In this document: positions 34,794 through 44,822 of the stretch, one piece after another
Numbering within the stretch: position 1 is the first letter of the stretch
How the letters are laid out: every line of letters begins with the position of its first letter
Source of the DNA: [Clostridium] polysaccharolyticum
GTDB lineage: Bacteria; Bacillota; Clostridia; Lachnospirales; Lachnospiraceae
NCBI RefSeq assembly: GCF_900111595.1
Contig: NZ_FOHN01000001.1
Span: 67,288 to 131,287 of the forward strand
DNA length: 64,000 bases
Reading direction: 5' to 3'
Translations under genes and position numbers: made by a program
The notes under the pieces: model-generated
Told to the model about the DNA's origin: nothing
Database searches by the model: none
The model's input: only the letters and a program-made list of their open reading frames with translations

Positions 34794-36827
34794 ATGAAAA
34801 AAGCGGATTTGGGATTGGGATTATATATTCTTGTTGCGATTGTTTTCTTTATTGTGCCAATGCCATCCACATTACTTGATGTATTATTGGCATTTAACAT
34901 ATCTATAGCAATGATAATCCTGTTTAATGCAATGTTTTCAAAAGAAGCATTGGATATGTCATTTTTCCCAACAATCTTATTATTTACAACAATTTTTCGG
35001 ATTTCATTGAATGTGTCTTCTACTAAATTGATTTTAGTAAGCGGGAATCCAGGAAATGTAGTAAGGACATTTGGCGGATTCGTTGGTGGAGGTAATCTTG
35101 TAACTGGTACGATTGTATTTATTATTTTAGTTTTGATTCAGTTTATGGTCATTAATAAAGGATCTGAAAGGGTGTCAGAAGTAACTGCCCGTTTTACATT
35201 GGATGCTATGCCAGGTAAACAGATGGCTATTGATGCGGATTTAAATACAGGGGCGATTACAGATGTAGAAGCACAGCAGAGACGACAGAAAATTCAGGAT
35301 GAAGCCGGATTTTTCGGAGCTATGGATGGTGCTACAAAGTATGTAAAAGGTGATGCCATAGCTGGCCTGATTATTACAATAATCAACTTTGCTGGTGGTA
35401 TGGCAATGGGTGTGGTTTATCAAGGAATGCAGCTGCAGGAAGCCTTGGATAAATATACAATTTTGACAATTGGTGATGGTCTTGTCAGTCAGATTCCATC
35501 CCTGATGATTTCTCTTTCCACTGGTATTTTAGTAACGAAGGCATCAAAAGAAGCGGACATGAGTGATGCACTTTTGAAACAGCTTTTTTCCATTCCAAAA
35601 GTACTTTATATGGTGGGGGGAAGCATGGCATTTTTAGGAATTGTTACACCGCTTAATCCATTTATCTTTATAGCATATGGAGCATGTTTTGCAGCCGCAG
35701 GTTATATAATTAGCCAGAAACTTGGCATTGAGGAAATTGAAAATGAAGTGAATGAAGAAGAAGCGGATGCTGAAGAAATCAGAAGACCTGAAAATGTTAC
35801 GTCACTTCTTCAAGTGGATCCAATTGAACTGGAATTTGGTTATGGAATTATTCCATTAGCGGATGTAAATCAAGGTGGTGATTTGTTAGATCGTGTTGTT
35901 ATGATTCGTAGGCAGATTGCTCTTGAACTTGGATGCGTTGTTCCAATTATTCGTTTAAGAGACAACATCCAGTTAAATCCAAATCAGTATTTAATTAAAA
36001 TTAAAGGGGTGCCAGTCAGCGAAGGAGAAATTCTATTTGATCACTATATGGCTATGAATCCTGGATATGTTGAAGAAGAAATAACAGGTATTCCAACATT
36101 TGAACCGTCGTTCCATTTGCCAGCTATCTGGATTAATGAGAACCAGAGAGAAAGAGCAGAGACACTAGGATATACAGTAGTGGATCCGCCTTCTATTATT
36201 GCAACTCACCTGACGGAAGTAATTCGTACTCATTTAGATGAACTTCTTACAAGACAAGATGTTCAAAACCTGATTAATAATGTTAAAGATGCAAATACAA
36301 CTTTAGTCGACGAACTGGTACCGAAACTATTAAGTGTCGGTGAGATACAGAAAGTTTTACAGAATTTATTAAATGAAGGAATATCTATTCGAGATTTAAT
36401 TACTATTTTTGAGACTCTTGCAGATTATGCACCGACAACAAGAGATACGGATGTATTAACGGAATATGCGAGACAAAGTTTGAAGCGTGCAATTTCCAAC
36501 AAATTCTTTCCACAGAATGAAACAACTAGTGTGGTTACTCTTGATCCGAAAATTGAACAGGACATTATGGATTCTGTTAAACAGACAGAACAGGGAGCGT
36601 ATTTAACTTTAGATCCAGAAACCTCTCAGAATATCATCAATGCGGTTAATGAAGAAATCGTGAAGCTTCAGAACTTGGGAAAAAATCCAATTATTATTAC
36701 GTCACCTATTGTAAGAATGTATTTTAAGAAACTGACGGAAGATTATTTTAAAGATCTAGTTGTAATATCATATAATGAAATAGATTCTAATGTAGAATTA
36801 CAATCAGTTGGGATGGTGACTATATAA
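34794..36827 (+). CDS. flhA: flagellar biosynthesis protein FlhA
   Basis: Largest export-gate subunit, 677 residues: about eight membrane segments in residues 1-310, the FHIPEP-type loop (SERVSEVTARFTLDAMPGKQ, MAIDADLNTG), and a large cytoplasmic platform that docks chaperones. It forms a nonamer with FliPQR inside the MS ring. Its stop codon overlaps the flhF start (TAATG). Confidence 0.97.
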   Translation: MKKADLGLGLYILVAIVFFIVPMPSTLLDVLLAFNISIAMIILFNAMFSKEALDMSFFPTILLFTTIFRISLNVSSTKLILVSGNPGNVVRTFGGFVGGGNLVTGTIVFIILVLIQFMVINKGSERVSEVTARFTLDAMPGKQMAIDADLNTGAITDVEAQQRRQKIQDEAGFFGAMDGATKYVKGDAIAGLIITIINFAGGMAMGVVYQGMQLQEALDKYTILTIGDGLVSQIPSLMISLSTGILVTKASKEADMSDALLKQLFSIPKVLYMVGGSMAFLGIVTPLNPFIFIAYGACFAAAGYIISQKLGIEEIENEVNEEEADAEEIRRPENVTSLLQVDPIELEFGYGIIPLADVNQGGDLLDRVVMIRRQIALELGCVVPIIRLRDNIQLNPNQYLIKIKGVPVSEGEILFDHYMAMNPGYVEEEITGIPTFEPSFHLPAIWINENQRERAETLGYTVVDPPSIIATHLTEVIRTHLDELLTRQDVQNLINNVKDANTTLVDELVPKLLSVGEIQKVLQNLLNEGISIRDLITIFETLADYAPTTRDTDVLTEYARQSLKRAISNKFFPQNETTSVVTLDPKIEQDIMDSVKQTEQGAYLTLDPETSQNIINAVNEEIVKLQNLGKNPIIITSPIVRMYFKKLTEDYFKDLVVISYNEIDSNVELQSVGMVTI

Positions 36828-38005
36828 TGATTATAAAAAAATATGAAGCAGAAACAGAAAAGGAAGCAATTTTATTGGCAAAGAGTGAATTAGGAAAAGA
36901 TGCAATTGTCATGAATATAAAAACGGTGAAGCCGAAAGGAATCTACCGTTTTTTTCGCAAATCTACGGTTGAGATAACGGCAGCAGTTGATGAAAATGGC
37001 AAGAAAGCAGAGGAAAAGAAGGAGCAGACTGTTTTAACTAAAGGTTTTGGGCTGACTCAGGGTGAAACAGAAAAAGAAACCGACGAGGCTGGTTTCCGTC
37101 TGGAAATAAAAGAAACGGCAATTGAGAAAAGGTTAGATAATTTACAGGATTTACTTGAAAAACAGTTAAGTACCCAGAATGTGGAAGAAGACAAGCAGGA
37201 AGAACTTACCCAGAATGAAGAGTATCTGCTTCTTATTTTTAATCAGCTTGTAGAAAATGAAGTTGATGAAATCTATGCAAAACAGATTATTGACGAAATT
37301 AAAAAGTCACTGAAAAAGGATGCACCTGTTGATCATATTCTGACCAATGTTTATCAGAAACTTGTATTAAAACTTGGAGAACCTAAATTTATAGACTTGC
37401 AGAATAAAGAAAAAAAGTTTATATTTTTTATAGGACCAACAGGAGTTGGAAAGACAACAACAATTGCAAAAATTGCTTCGAATTTAAAATTGAAGGAAAA
37501 TGCAAAAACTGCGCTTATAACTTCGGATACTTACCGTATTGCAGCTGTTGAACAGCTAAGGACGTATGCTAGTATTTTAGATATTCCGCTTAGTGTTGTT
37601 TATACAAAAGAGGAACTTGAACAAGAGAAGGACAAGTATCAGGATTATGATGTTGTTCTGATTGATACGGCAGGACGTTCGCATCGAAATGAAGAACAGA
37701 AAAAGGATTTGTTAGAACTGATTGATACTGTAGATGAGGAGTGCAGAGAAGTATTTCTTGTGCTAAGTGCTACTACTAAGTATAAGGATTTGATCCGGAT
37801 TACAGAGACTTATCGTATCATTGATGATTTTGGGATTATTTTTACTAAACTAGATGAAACAACTTGTATTGGAAATATCCTTAATGTGAAACTAATGACC
37901 AATGCACCGCTTTCGTATACTACTTGGGGACAGAATGTTCCAGATGATTTTGGCTGCATGGATGCACAAAGTATTGCGAAAAAGCTGTTAGGAGGAAACC
38001 GCTAA
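36827..38005 (+). CDS. flhF: flagellar biosynthesis GTPase FlhF
   Basis: SRP-type GTPase that sets flagellar placement, 392 residues. A basic N-terminal B domain and charged linker precede the NG domain: Walker A GPTGVGKT at about residues 203-210, then TSDTYRIAAVEQLRTYA, VLIDTAGRSHRN and IFTKLDETT. FlhG, its usual GTPase-activating partner, overlaps by one base. Confidence 0.96.
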   Translation: MIIKKYEAETEKEAILLAKSELGKDAIVMNIKTVKPKGIYRFFRKSTVEITAAVDENGKKAEEKKEQTVLTKGFGLTQGETEKETDEAGFRLEIKETAIEKRLDNLQDLLEKQLSTQNVEEDKQEELTQNEEYLLLIFNQLVENEVDEIYAKQIIDEIKKSLKKDAPVDHILTNVYQKLVLKLGEPKFIDLQNKEKKFIFFIGPTGVGKTTTIAKIASNLKLKENAKTALITSDTYRIAAVEQLRTYASILDIPLSVVYTKEELEQEKDKYQDYDVVLIDTAGRSHRNEEQKKDLLELIDTVDEECREVFLVLSATTKYKDLIRITETYRIIDDFGIIFTKLDETTCIGNILNVKLMTNAPLSYTTWGQNVPDDFGCMDAQSIAKKLLGGNR

Positions 38006-38871
38006 TGGATCAAGCTACGAGTCTTAGAAATCTGGTAAGAGGTCATGAAGTACGGAAGAATGTAGCAACTGTGATTACCGTTACTAGTGGAAAAGGCGGT
38101 GTCGGAAAGTCAAATATGTCTGTGAATTTGGCCATACAGCTTCAGAATTTGGGAAAAAGGGTTATTATTCTGGATGCAGATTTTGGCTTGGCAAATGTTG
38201 AGGTAATGTTTGGAATCCGTCCGAAATATAGTCTTGCAGATCTGATGTTTAAGAACAAAGGGTTAAGAGAAATTATCTGTTCAGGTCCAAGAGGAATTGG
38301 TGTTATTTCAGGAGGGTCTGGAATACAGGAAATGGCGAATCTTACAAAGTACCAGATTGGTAATTTAACTTCAAAGCTATATGAACTGGATGATCTGGCG
38401 GATGTAATCATTATTGATACAGGAGCAGGAATTTCAGATGCAGTTTTGGAATTTGTAACACATAGTACCCAAGTTGTACTTGTTGCAACACCGGAACCTA
38501 CATCCATCACAGATGCTTATGCATTGCTGAAATCAGTAAATAAAAGAGAGGATTTTGATAAAGCCAAATCAATTCAGATGATAACTAACCGGGTAGGCTC
38601 TACAAAAGAAGGAAAAGAGTTATTTGGAAAATTGGAAGTAGTGGTGAAGCGTTTTCTGGATGTGAGTATTGAATTCTTAGGGGCGGTTCCACAAGATGCG
38701 AACGTGTCAAAAGCAGTTATGCGTCAAGTACCTTTTTCCATTGCTTATCCTAATACACAGGCAACAGCAGCAGTATATGATATTGCCAATAAGCTCCTAG
38801 GCAATTCGGTACATGTGCAGAAGGACAAAAAAGGCATTGCATATCTATTTTCGAAGCTTATGCATAAATAG
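38005..38871 (+). CDS. flhG: MinD-like ATPase FlhG (YlxH)
   Basis: ParA/MinD-type ATPase controlling flagellar number and position, 288 residues. An N-terminal FlhF-activating stretch (ATSLRNLVRGHE) precedes the deviant Walker A GKGGVGKS (about residues 29-36), with DADFGLANVEVMFG and VIIIDTGAGISDAV. The C-terminal amphipathic membrane helix (GIAYLFSKLMHK) fits MinD/FlhG. Confidence 0.96.
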   Translation: MDQATSLRNLVRGHEVRKNVATVITVTSGKGGVGKSNMSVNLAIQLQNLGKRVIILDADFGLANVEVMFGIRPKYSLADLMFKNKGLREIICSGPRGIGVISGGSGIQEMANLTKYQIGNLTSKLYELDDLADVIIIDTGAGISDAVLEFVTHSTQVVLVATPEPTSITDAYALLKSVNKREDFDKAKSIQMITNRVGSTKEGKELFGKLEVVVKRFLDVSIEFLGAVPQDANVSKAVMRQVPFSIAYPNTQATAAVYDIANKLLGNSVHVQKDKKGIAYLFSKLMHK

Positions 38872-38903
38872 AGAGAAAGAGAATAATAGAGGGGAGAAAG
38901 CGT

Positions 38904-39671
38904 ATGCTTAATGATATTGCTCAAATAGGAGATAGAATACATATAATTTTTATTGATGGGGAAGAAAAGAGAGAGAGAGAGGTCTGTCTAAACAGCAGGT
39001 TAGCTGAAATAATGGGGACAAATATAATAAAAGCTCCTATGCCTATTGTAAATGGAAAATATGTAGTTCTAGATTCGCTAAGACCCTATAATTTGGAATT
39101 TATAACGAAAAAGGGCATGTTTGAATGCCATGCCAGAATTATTCGGCATTTTAAAGAAAAGGCAAAATTTTTTGCTGTTTTTGAACTGACGTCAGAACTG
39201 GAAAAGATACAGCGAAGGGAATATTACCGGCTGCAATGTGTATTTGATATTAAATACAAACGTTCCATGGAGGGAAATATATACGAAAAGGATGATAAAG
39301 AGAAAGTCAGGAGAGTTGTTTACAAAGTGGGAGATGAGGAGAAAGAGCTGGTTTATGAGAAAAAGCAGGCTCCCTGGCATTCCGCTATTGTAACCAATAT
39401 AAGTGGAGGTGGTGTACGCTTCAATTCAAGAGAAGCTTTGAGAAAAGGTGAAAATGTGTTACTGCAAATGCACCTAAAATTTGACGATGGCGAAGAAGAG
39501 TTTGAAGTGCCGGCCAAAGTCATTTTCTCGGGGGAAGTACAAGAACGATCTGATATTTTTGAAGCTCGAGTACAGTTTAGGGATATAACTCATCGAGAAA
39601 GAGAGTCCATTATCCGTTTTGTATTTGATGAAGAAAGAAGAATCAGACGTAGAAAAAAAGGATTGGTATAA
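38904..39671 (+). CDS. PilZ-domain c-di-GMP-binding protein (YcgR-like)
   Basis: 255 residues. The N-terminal YcgR-type beta domain (residues 1-95) is followed by a PilZ domain carrying the cyclic di-GMP motifs: an Arg-rich start QRREYYRL and the D/NxSxxG-type NISGGGVRF. YcgR/DgrA proteins act as a brake on the motor when cyclic di-GMP is high. A 25-residue charged insertion lies between the two motifs. Lying in the operon between flhG and cheB, it makes motor control by cyclic di-GMP likely. A membrane EAL phosphodiesterase is encoded 18 kb downstream. Confidence 0.93.
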   Translation: MLNDIAQIGDRIHIIFIDGEEKREREVCLNSRLAEIMGTNIIKAPMPIVNGKYVVLDSLRPYNLEFITKKGMFECHARIIRHFKEKAKFFAVFELTSELEKIQRREYYRLQCVFDIKYKRSMEGNIYEKDDKEKVRRVVYKVGDEEKELVYEKKQAPWHSAIVTNISGGGVRFNSREALRKGENVLLQMHLKFDDGEEEFEVPAKVIFSGEVQERSDIFEARVQFRDITHRERESIIRFVFDEERRIRRRKKGLV

Positions 39672-39672
39672 T

Positions 39673-40776
39673 TTGAAAAAAAATATTTTGATAATAGATG
39701 ACTCTGCACTTATGAGAAGAGTGCTATCTGATATAATAAATAGTGTTTCAGATTATCAAGTTACTGGATTAGCAGTAAATGGATTAGAAGGACTTGACTG
39801 TCTGATTAAGAATTCCTATGATGCTGTGGTTCTGGACATTAATATGCCTAAGATGAATGGCCTGGAACTGATGGAGCAGATTAAGAAACACAGAATTAGA
39901 ACGAATGTGGTCATTGTAAGCACAGTTGCCAAGGAGGGTGCTTATGAGACGATTCGTGCTTTGGAACTAGGAGCATTCGACTTTGTTACAAAGCCAGAAA
40001 GCTTCTATGAAACAAAATCAGACTCTTTTCGTGCAAAGTTATTACAAACAATTCACTACGCTACTCGCAGCACTAAACTGGAAAAAAATAATGATTTCAG
40101 TAACTCTATACATAAAAACAGAACAGATAGGGCATCAGATACAGTTCTCGAAAGAAAGACTAAAGAAGTCCGTAAGCCAAAACGTTCCCCTGTTAAGAAT
40201 AATAAGCTGATTGCATTAGCTTGTTCAACTGGAGGACCAAAGGCATTACAGTCTGTTATACCGCAATTGCCCAAAAACTTAAATGCGCCTCTTCTTATTG
40301 TTCAGCATATGCCAGCAGGTTTTACACGTTCTTTGGCAGAGAGGCTAGATGAATTAAGTGAACTGGAAGTAAAAGAAGCAGAGGCTGGAGATGTTCTGGA
40401 AAAAGGAAAAGTTTATATTGCAAAGGGTGGCAATCATATGAGAATACAGCATCAGGGCAGCAGGGCAATAATTTCATTAGATAATGATCCGCCAAGAAGC
40501 GGATTAAGGCCATGTGCAGATTTTATGTATGATTCTTTGTGTGATTCTGCTTATGATGAAATCGTATGTGTTGTTTTAACAGGTATGGGCAGCGATGGAA
40601 CAAAAGGGATATCAAAACTAAACGAAACCAAAAATATTTATGTAATAGCACAGGACATGGAAACATCAACTGTCTACGGGATGCCAAAGGCAATTGCCAA
40701 AGCTGGAATTGTTGATGAAGTATTGCCATTGGAAGAGATAAAAACAGCTATTACAAATTACGTGGGGGTGCAATAG
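39673..40776 (+). CDS. cheB: chemotaxis response regulator protein-glutamate methylesterase CheB
   Basis: Removes methyl groups from chemoreceptors. The 367-residue protein has a receiver with D55 as phosphorylation site (VVLDINMPKMNG), a basic linker (residues 140-180), and an esterase domain with catalytic Ser in ACSTGGPKAL, His in QHMPAGFTRS and Asp in GMGSDG. TTG 39673 gives the expected start MKKNILIIDDSALMRR. An ATG 54 bases upstream lies inside the PilZ gene and would add an odd charged extension. No cheR methyltransferase is in the window. Confidence 0.95.
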   Translation: MKKNILIIDDSALMRRVLSDIINSVSDYQVTGLAVNGLEGLDCLIKNSYDAVVLDINMPKMNGLELMEQIKKHRIRTNVVIVSTVAKEGAYETIRALELGAFDFVTKPESFYETKSDSFRAKLLQTIHYATRSTKLEKNNDFSNSIHKNRTDRASDTVLERKTKEVRKPKRSPVKNNKLIALACSTGGPKALQSVIPQLPKNLNAPLLIVQHMPAGFTRSLAERLDELSELEVKEAEAGDVLEKGKVYIAKGGNHMRIQHQGSRAIISLDNDPPRSGLRPCADFMYDSLCDSAYDEIVCVVLTGMGSDGTKGISKLNETKNIYVIAQDMETSTVYGMPKAIAKAGIVDEVLPLEEIKTAITNYVGVQ

Positions 40777-40777
40777 A

Positions 40778-42862
40778 ATGGATGTAAGCCAATATTTAGA
40801 GATTTTTATTGATGAAACAACAGAACATTTGCAAAGTTTGAATGAGCAGCTTTTAATTCTTGAAAAGGAACCTGACAATACGGATACAATTAATGAAATT
40901 TTTCGTGCCGCCCATTCATTAAAGGGTATGGCTGGTACCATGGGATACAAGCGTATGCAGCGCTTGACCCATGACATGGAAAATGTATTTTCAGAAATAC
41001 GAAATGGCAAGATGAATGTAACTGCTTATCTGGTCGATACGTTATTCCAAGGCTTAGATGCACTTGAATCTTATTTAGCATGCATTCAGGAAACTGCTGA
41101 TGAAGGAACAGAAGAACATCAGGATATTATTGATGCATTGAACAGTGTGTTAGCGGAAGGCCTTGGTGCAGAAAAGAAAGAAGAATCCAAAACAGAAAAT
41201 TCCAATGTTGAAAAAGAAGCAGAGCCAGCTGGAGAAACTAAGTCATTAACCAAATATAAGGAATTAACTTTTGCTGATTATGAAAGACATGCCATGACAA
41301 AAGCAGTGCAGGAAGGCCAGAATGTTTTCGGCTTAACAGTTGAAATAGCAGAAAGCTGTCTGTTAAAAGCAGCACGTGCATTTCTTGTGTTTAAGGCATT
41401 AGAAGAAATCGGTGAAATTATTAAGTCTGTACCGGATGTACAGGATATTGAAGATGAGAAGTTTGAGTTGGATTTCAGCTTAATACTGTTGACCCGTAAG
41501 AGTATGGATGAGGTAAAACAGGCAGTTATGGCAGTATCTGAAATCAAAGATCTAGGCATCGGAAAAGTAGAGTTTGAAGCAGTTGAGGAAACTGTTTTAG
41601 AGAATAAGACAGTAGCAAAAGAAACATCTAAGGCTGTTAAGAAAACAGACAGTAAGAAAGAGAAGCCGGCAGGAGCCCAGGGCAAACAGGCAGGCAAGCC
41701 GGTCGTGAACCGTTCTGTACGTGTTGATATTGAAAAACTGGATGTATTAATGAATTTAGTAAGTGAGCTTATTATTGCGAAAAACGGTTTAGTTTCCATT
41801 GGCTCATCTGAAGGAGATAATCGTAATGATGCAAGCTTTAACGAGCAGATTGAATACTTAGAAAGAGTGACAACGAACTTACATGAATCTGTTATGAAAG
41901 TTCGTATGATGCCGATTGAGAGTGTAGTAAACAAATTCCCACGTATGATTCGTGACTTAAACAAGAAGCTGAATAAGAAAATGGAATTATACATGACAGG
42001 TGAGGATACAGAGTTAGACCGTACGGTTATTGATGAAATCGGAGATCCTTTGATGCACTTGCTTAGAAATGCTGCGGATCATGGACTTGAAAGCAACGAA
42101 GAACGTGTTGCTATGGGAAAACCAGAGGTAGGTTCTATTTTCTTAAATGCTTATCAGGACGGTAACAACGTTGTGATTGAAGTACGAGATGATGGTGGCG
42201 GAATCAATGTTGAAAAAGTTAAAAATAAAGCCATTGAAAAAGGCACAATTACGCCAGAACAGGCAGAGACAATGACAGATCAGGATGTAATTGATTTATT
42301 ATTCCGTCCAAGCTTCTCAACAGCAGAAAAGATTTCTGATGTATCAGGAAGAGGAGTTGGCCTTGATGTTGTTAAAAACAAAATTGAAGGCCTTGGTGGA
42401 GACATTGAATGCAGAACCGTATTAGGGGAAGGAAGTAACTTTATTATCCGTTTGCCATTAACATTAGCTATTATTCAGGCATTAATGGTAGAATTAAGCA
42501 ATGAGAAGTATGCAATTGCATTGGGAAGCATTCAGACAATTGAAGATATTCCTGTAAATGAAATTAAATATGTACAGCAGAGGGAAGTTATTAATTTACG
42601 TGACAAAGTAATACCATTGATTCGCCTTCGAAATGTTCTTGATGTTGAACCAGCTGAGACTGAACCAGAGAGCCTGACAGTTGTAATTGTAGCAAAAGGA
42701 GATAAACTGGCTGGCCTTGTTGTAGATAACTTGATTGGACAGCAGGAAATCGTTATTAAGTCTATTGGCAAGTATATTAATAATAATAAGATTATCAGTG
42801 GTGCAACGATTCTTGGTGATGGTGAAGTTGCATTAATTATTGATGCAAATGCATTAGTTTAG
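40778..42862 (+). CDS. cheA: chemotaxis histidine kinase CheA
   Basis: 694-residue receptor-coupled kinase. P1 has the phosphorylated H46 (AAHSLKGMAGTMGY). A P2-like domain (about residues 165-275) is followed by a Lys-rich linker, P3 dimerisation, and P4 kinase with LMHLLRNAADHGLESNEER, VRDDGGGI and SGRGVGLDVVK. P5, the CheW-like coupling domain, ends the protein. ATG 40778 overlaps no gene but starts one base after cheB. CheW follows 13 bases downstream. Confidence 0.98.
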   Translation: MDVSQYLEIFIDETTEHLQSLNEQLLILEKEPDNTDTINEIFRAAHSLKGMAGTMGYKRMQRLTHDMENVFSEIRNGKMNVTAYLVDTLFQGLDALESYLACIQETADEGTEEHQDIIDALNSVLAEGLGAEKKEESKTENSNVEKEAEPAGETKSLTKYKELTFADYERHAMTKAVQEGQNVFGLTVEIAESCLLKAARAFLVFKALEEIGEIIKSVPDVQDIEDEKFELDFSLILLTRKSMDEVKQAVMAVSEIKDLGIGKVEFEAVEETVLENKTVAKETSKAVKKTDSKKEKPAGAQGKQAGKPVVNRSVRVDIEKLDVLMNLVSELIIAKNGLVSIGSSEGDNRNDASFNEQIEYLERVTTNLHESVMKVRMMPIESVVNKFPRMIRDLNKKLNKKMELYMTGEDTELDRTVIDEIGDPLMHLLRNAADHGLESNEERVAMGKPEVGSIFLNAYQDGNNVVIEVRDDGGGINVEKVKNKAIEKGTITPEQAETMTDQDVIDLLFRPSFSTAEKISDVSGRGVGLDVVKNKIEGLGGDIECRTVLGEGSNFIIRLPLTLAIIQALMVELSNEKYAIALGSIQTIEDIPVNEIKYVQQREVINLRDKVIPLIRLRNVLDVEPAETEPESLTVVIVAKGDKLAGLVVDNLIGQQEIVIKSIGKYINNNKIISGATILGDGEVALIIDANALV

Positions 42863-42875
42863 GAGGTGGCTTTTT

Positions 42876-43337
42876 ATGGATACAAATAAAGTTAATACTG
42901 CTGAAGGGAAACAGTATATTGTTGTCAGGCTAGGCTCAGAACAGTATGGCATTGATATAAAATATGTTGATAATATTGTCAGAATGCAAAGAATCACTCG
43001 TGTGCCCAAAGCGCAGAAATACTTTAAAGGTGTAATTAACCTTCGCGGTGAAATTATTCCGGTTATGAGTCTTCGTTTGAAATTTGGCCTGGAAGATGAT
43101 GAGTATACGAATGCAACAAGAATAATTATTATCAAATTAGAGGCGCAATATGCAGTAGGCATTATCGTAGACGAAGTAAAAGAAGTTGTTACGTTAGAAG
43201 AGAGCAGCATTGAAAAGCCAAATTACGATAATAATGATGACAAAGCAGTATACTTAAACGGTATTGGCAAGCATGGAGACAGCTTGATTTCTCTGTTAAA
43301 TATTTCAGGTGTGATTGTGGAAAAGGAAGCTCAATAA
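42876..43337 (+). CDS. cheW: chemotaxis coupling protein CheW
   Basis: Links CheA to receptors, 153 residues. The CheW fold is clear: VVRLGSEQYGIDIKYVDNIV, VPKAQKYFKGVINLRGEIIP and YAVGIIVDEVKEVV. ATG 42876 follows AGGAGGTGGC. Confidence 0.97.
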   Translation: MDTNKVNTAEGKQYIVVRLGSEQYGIDIKYVDNIVRMQRITRVPKAQKYFKGVINLRGEIIPVMSLRLKFGLEDDEYTNATRIIIIKLEAQYAVGIIVDEVKEVVTLEESSIEKPNYDNNDDKAVYLNGIGKHGDSLISLLNISGVIVEKEAQ

Positions 43338-43349
43338 AGAGGTGGAATA

Positions 43350-43973
43350 GTGTCTAAATTAGATTTGGAACATATGGGGTCGATGGAATATGATGTTCTT
43401 CGTGAAATAGGAAATATAGGTGCTGGTAATGCGACTACTGCATTATCGCAAATGGTAAATTTAAAGATCGACATGAAAGTACCTAAAGTAGAATTGCTGG
43501 AGTTTAAAGAGTTATCAGACATTGTAGGTGGTGCTGAAAGTCTTGTTGTAGGAATTTTACTGACACTAGAAGGCGATATTGATGGCATGATGATGTTTAT
43601 GATGGATAAATGTTCGGCAAGGCATATTGTAAATCTTCTTATGAATTTGGATTTGGAAGAACTGGAAGTTGAGGATTTTTCAGAGATGGATTTATCAGCT
43701 TTGCAAGAGATTGGGAATATTATTGCAGGTGCTTATTTATCTTCGTTATCACAGTTGACGAATATGACTATCATGTCTTCTGTTCCTTACTTGTCAATTG
43801 ATATGGCTGGTGCTATTTTAAGTGTGCCTGCGATTGAATTTGGAAAGGTTGGAGACAAAGCTTTGCTGATCCAAAGTCAATTTGGTGAAAAGGAAAAAGA
43901 AGTGAATGGCTACTTTATCTTAATACCGTCGATGAACTCTTATGAAAAAATAATGTCGTCATTAGGATTATAG
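43350..43973 (+). CDS. cheC: CheY-P phosphatase CheC
   Basis: 207 residues with two phosphatase motifs, E19-xx-N22 (REIGNIGAGNATTALS) and E120-xx-N123 (QEIGNIIAGAYLSSLS), both intact. In Bacillus, CheC is activated by CheD and competes with receptors for it. GTG 43350 follows AAGAGGTGGAATA. CheD is next, ten bases downstream, matching the partner pair. Confidence 0.96.
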   Translation: MSKLDLEHMGSMEYDVLREIGNIGAGNATTALSQMVNLKIDMKVPKVELLEFKELSDIVGGAESLVVGILLTLEGDIDGMMMFMMDKCSARHIVNLLMNLDLEELEVEDFSEMDLSALQEIGNIIAGAYLSSLSQLTNMTIMSSVPYLSIDMAGAILSVPAIEFGKVGDKALLIQSQFGEKEKEVNGYFILIPSMNSYEKIMSSLGL

Positions 43974-43982
43974 GAGAGAGTT

Positions 43983-44468
43983 ATGAAAAAAATGATTAGG
44001 GTAGGTATGGCGGACCTTAATATATGTACAGCTCCAAATGCAATTACGACACTAGGTCTTGGGTCATGTGTAGGAATTGTCCTATATGACCCAAGTAAAA
44101 AAATGGCAGGGCTGGCACATATCATGCTACCTGATAGTACTAAGATAAAGATGAATGAAAATAAAGCAAAATTTGCAGATACAGGCATAGAGTTGCTTTT
44201 ACAGGAACTTGAAAAAGCAGGTGCAAACCGGCGGAATTTACTAGCTAAGATTGCAGGTGGTTCACAGATGTTTGCATTCCGTTCCAATAATGACATGTTA
44301 AGGATTGGAGAACGTAATGTAGAAGCCACGAAGGAAAAGCTAAAACAGCTAGGAATTCGTATAGTGGCAGAAGATACCGGTCGCAACTATGGAAGAACAA
44401 TAGAGTTTTATCCTGAGACAAATGAACTGATAATTAAAGCAGTAGGAAAACAAATTCGGGTGATTTAG
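43983..44468 (+). CDS. cheD: chemoreceptor glutamine deamidase CheD
   Basis: 161 residues. Catalytic C29 and H46 are visible in TLGLGSCVGIVLYDP and GLAHIMLP. A Ser/Thr for the third catalytic position is near T23. It deamidates chemoreceptor glutamines and binds CheC. Intact; ATG follows AGGAGAGTT. Confidence 0.96.
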   Translation: MKKMIRVGMADLNICTAPNAITTLGLGSCVGIVLYDPSKKMAGLAHIMLPDSTKIKMNENKAKFADTGIELLLQELEKAGANRRNLLAKIAGGSQMFAFRSNNDMLRIGERNVEATKEKLKQLGIRIVAEDTGRNYGRTIEFYPETNELIIKAVGKQIRVI

Positions 44469-44498
44469 TTTGAAATATGCGAGACAGGAGTTCAGATT

Positions 44499-44804
44499 AT
44501 GAAAACAAGATATATTCCAGCAGGAGTTATGCTGACTGCAGGTATTGTCACGTGTGTAGTCAGTATTGTACAGAAGCAGGAAGTCATAAGAAGTCTGGTT
44601 ACTTTGCTGACTGTTCTGATTCTCTTCTATATTATTGGTCTTATTGCAAAATTCTTTATTGACCGAATATTAAAGGATTTAAAGAAAACAGAAAATAATG
44701 ATGCTGTAGAAGCTGATGATATTGCAGAAGAAGCTGAGGATAGTGAGAATATATCATCAGATGTTGAAAATAGTTCCGACAGCCATGGCAAAAATAGACT
44801 ATAA
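44499..44804 (+). CDS. small membrane protein with acidic tail, flagellar operon
   Basis: 101 residues, not assigned to a named family. Two hydrophobic helices (about residues 7-24 and 32-54, the latter LVTLLTVLILFYIIGLIAKFF) are followed by a short basic stretch and a highly acidic Asp/Glu/Ser tail (residues 68-95). ATG 44499 has ACAGGAG upstream. It lies between cheD and sigD, which are adjacent in Bacillus, and shares its tight spacing with both, so it is likely expressed with them. No function is claimed. Confidence 0.8.
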   Translation: MKTRYIPAGVMLTAGIVTCVVSIVQKQEVIRSLVTLLTVLILFYIIGLIAKFFIDRILKDLKKTENNDAVEADDIAEEAEDSENISSDVENSSDSHGKNRL

Positions 44805-44822
44805 TTGTTATAGGAGGGTATC

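Noticed and set aside
41278-41994. Long minus-strand open frame opposite cheA
   Set aside because: It mirrors cheA codon structure, has no ribosome binding site and gives a Ser/Thr/Leu-rich sequence with no recognisable motif; cheA is certain.
44477-44662. Alternative frame overlapping the small membrane protein between cheD and sigD
   Set aside because: Rich in Cys, Tyr, Ser and Arg with no hydrophobic pattern; the ATG 44499 frame has a ribosome binding site and clear helices.
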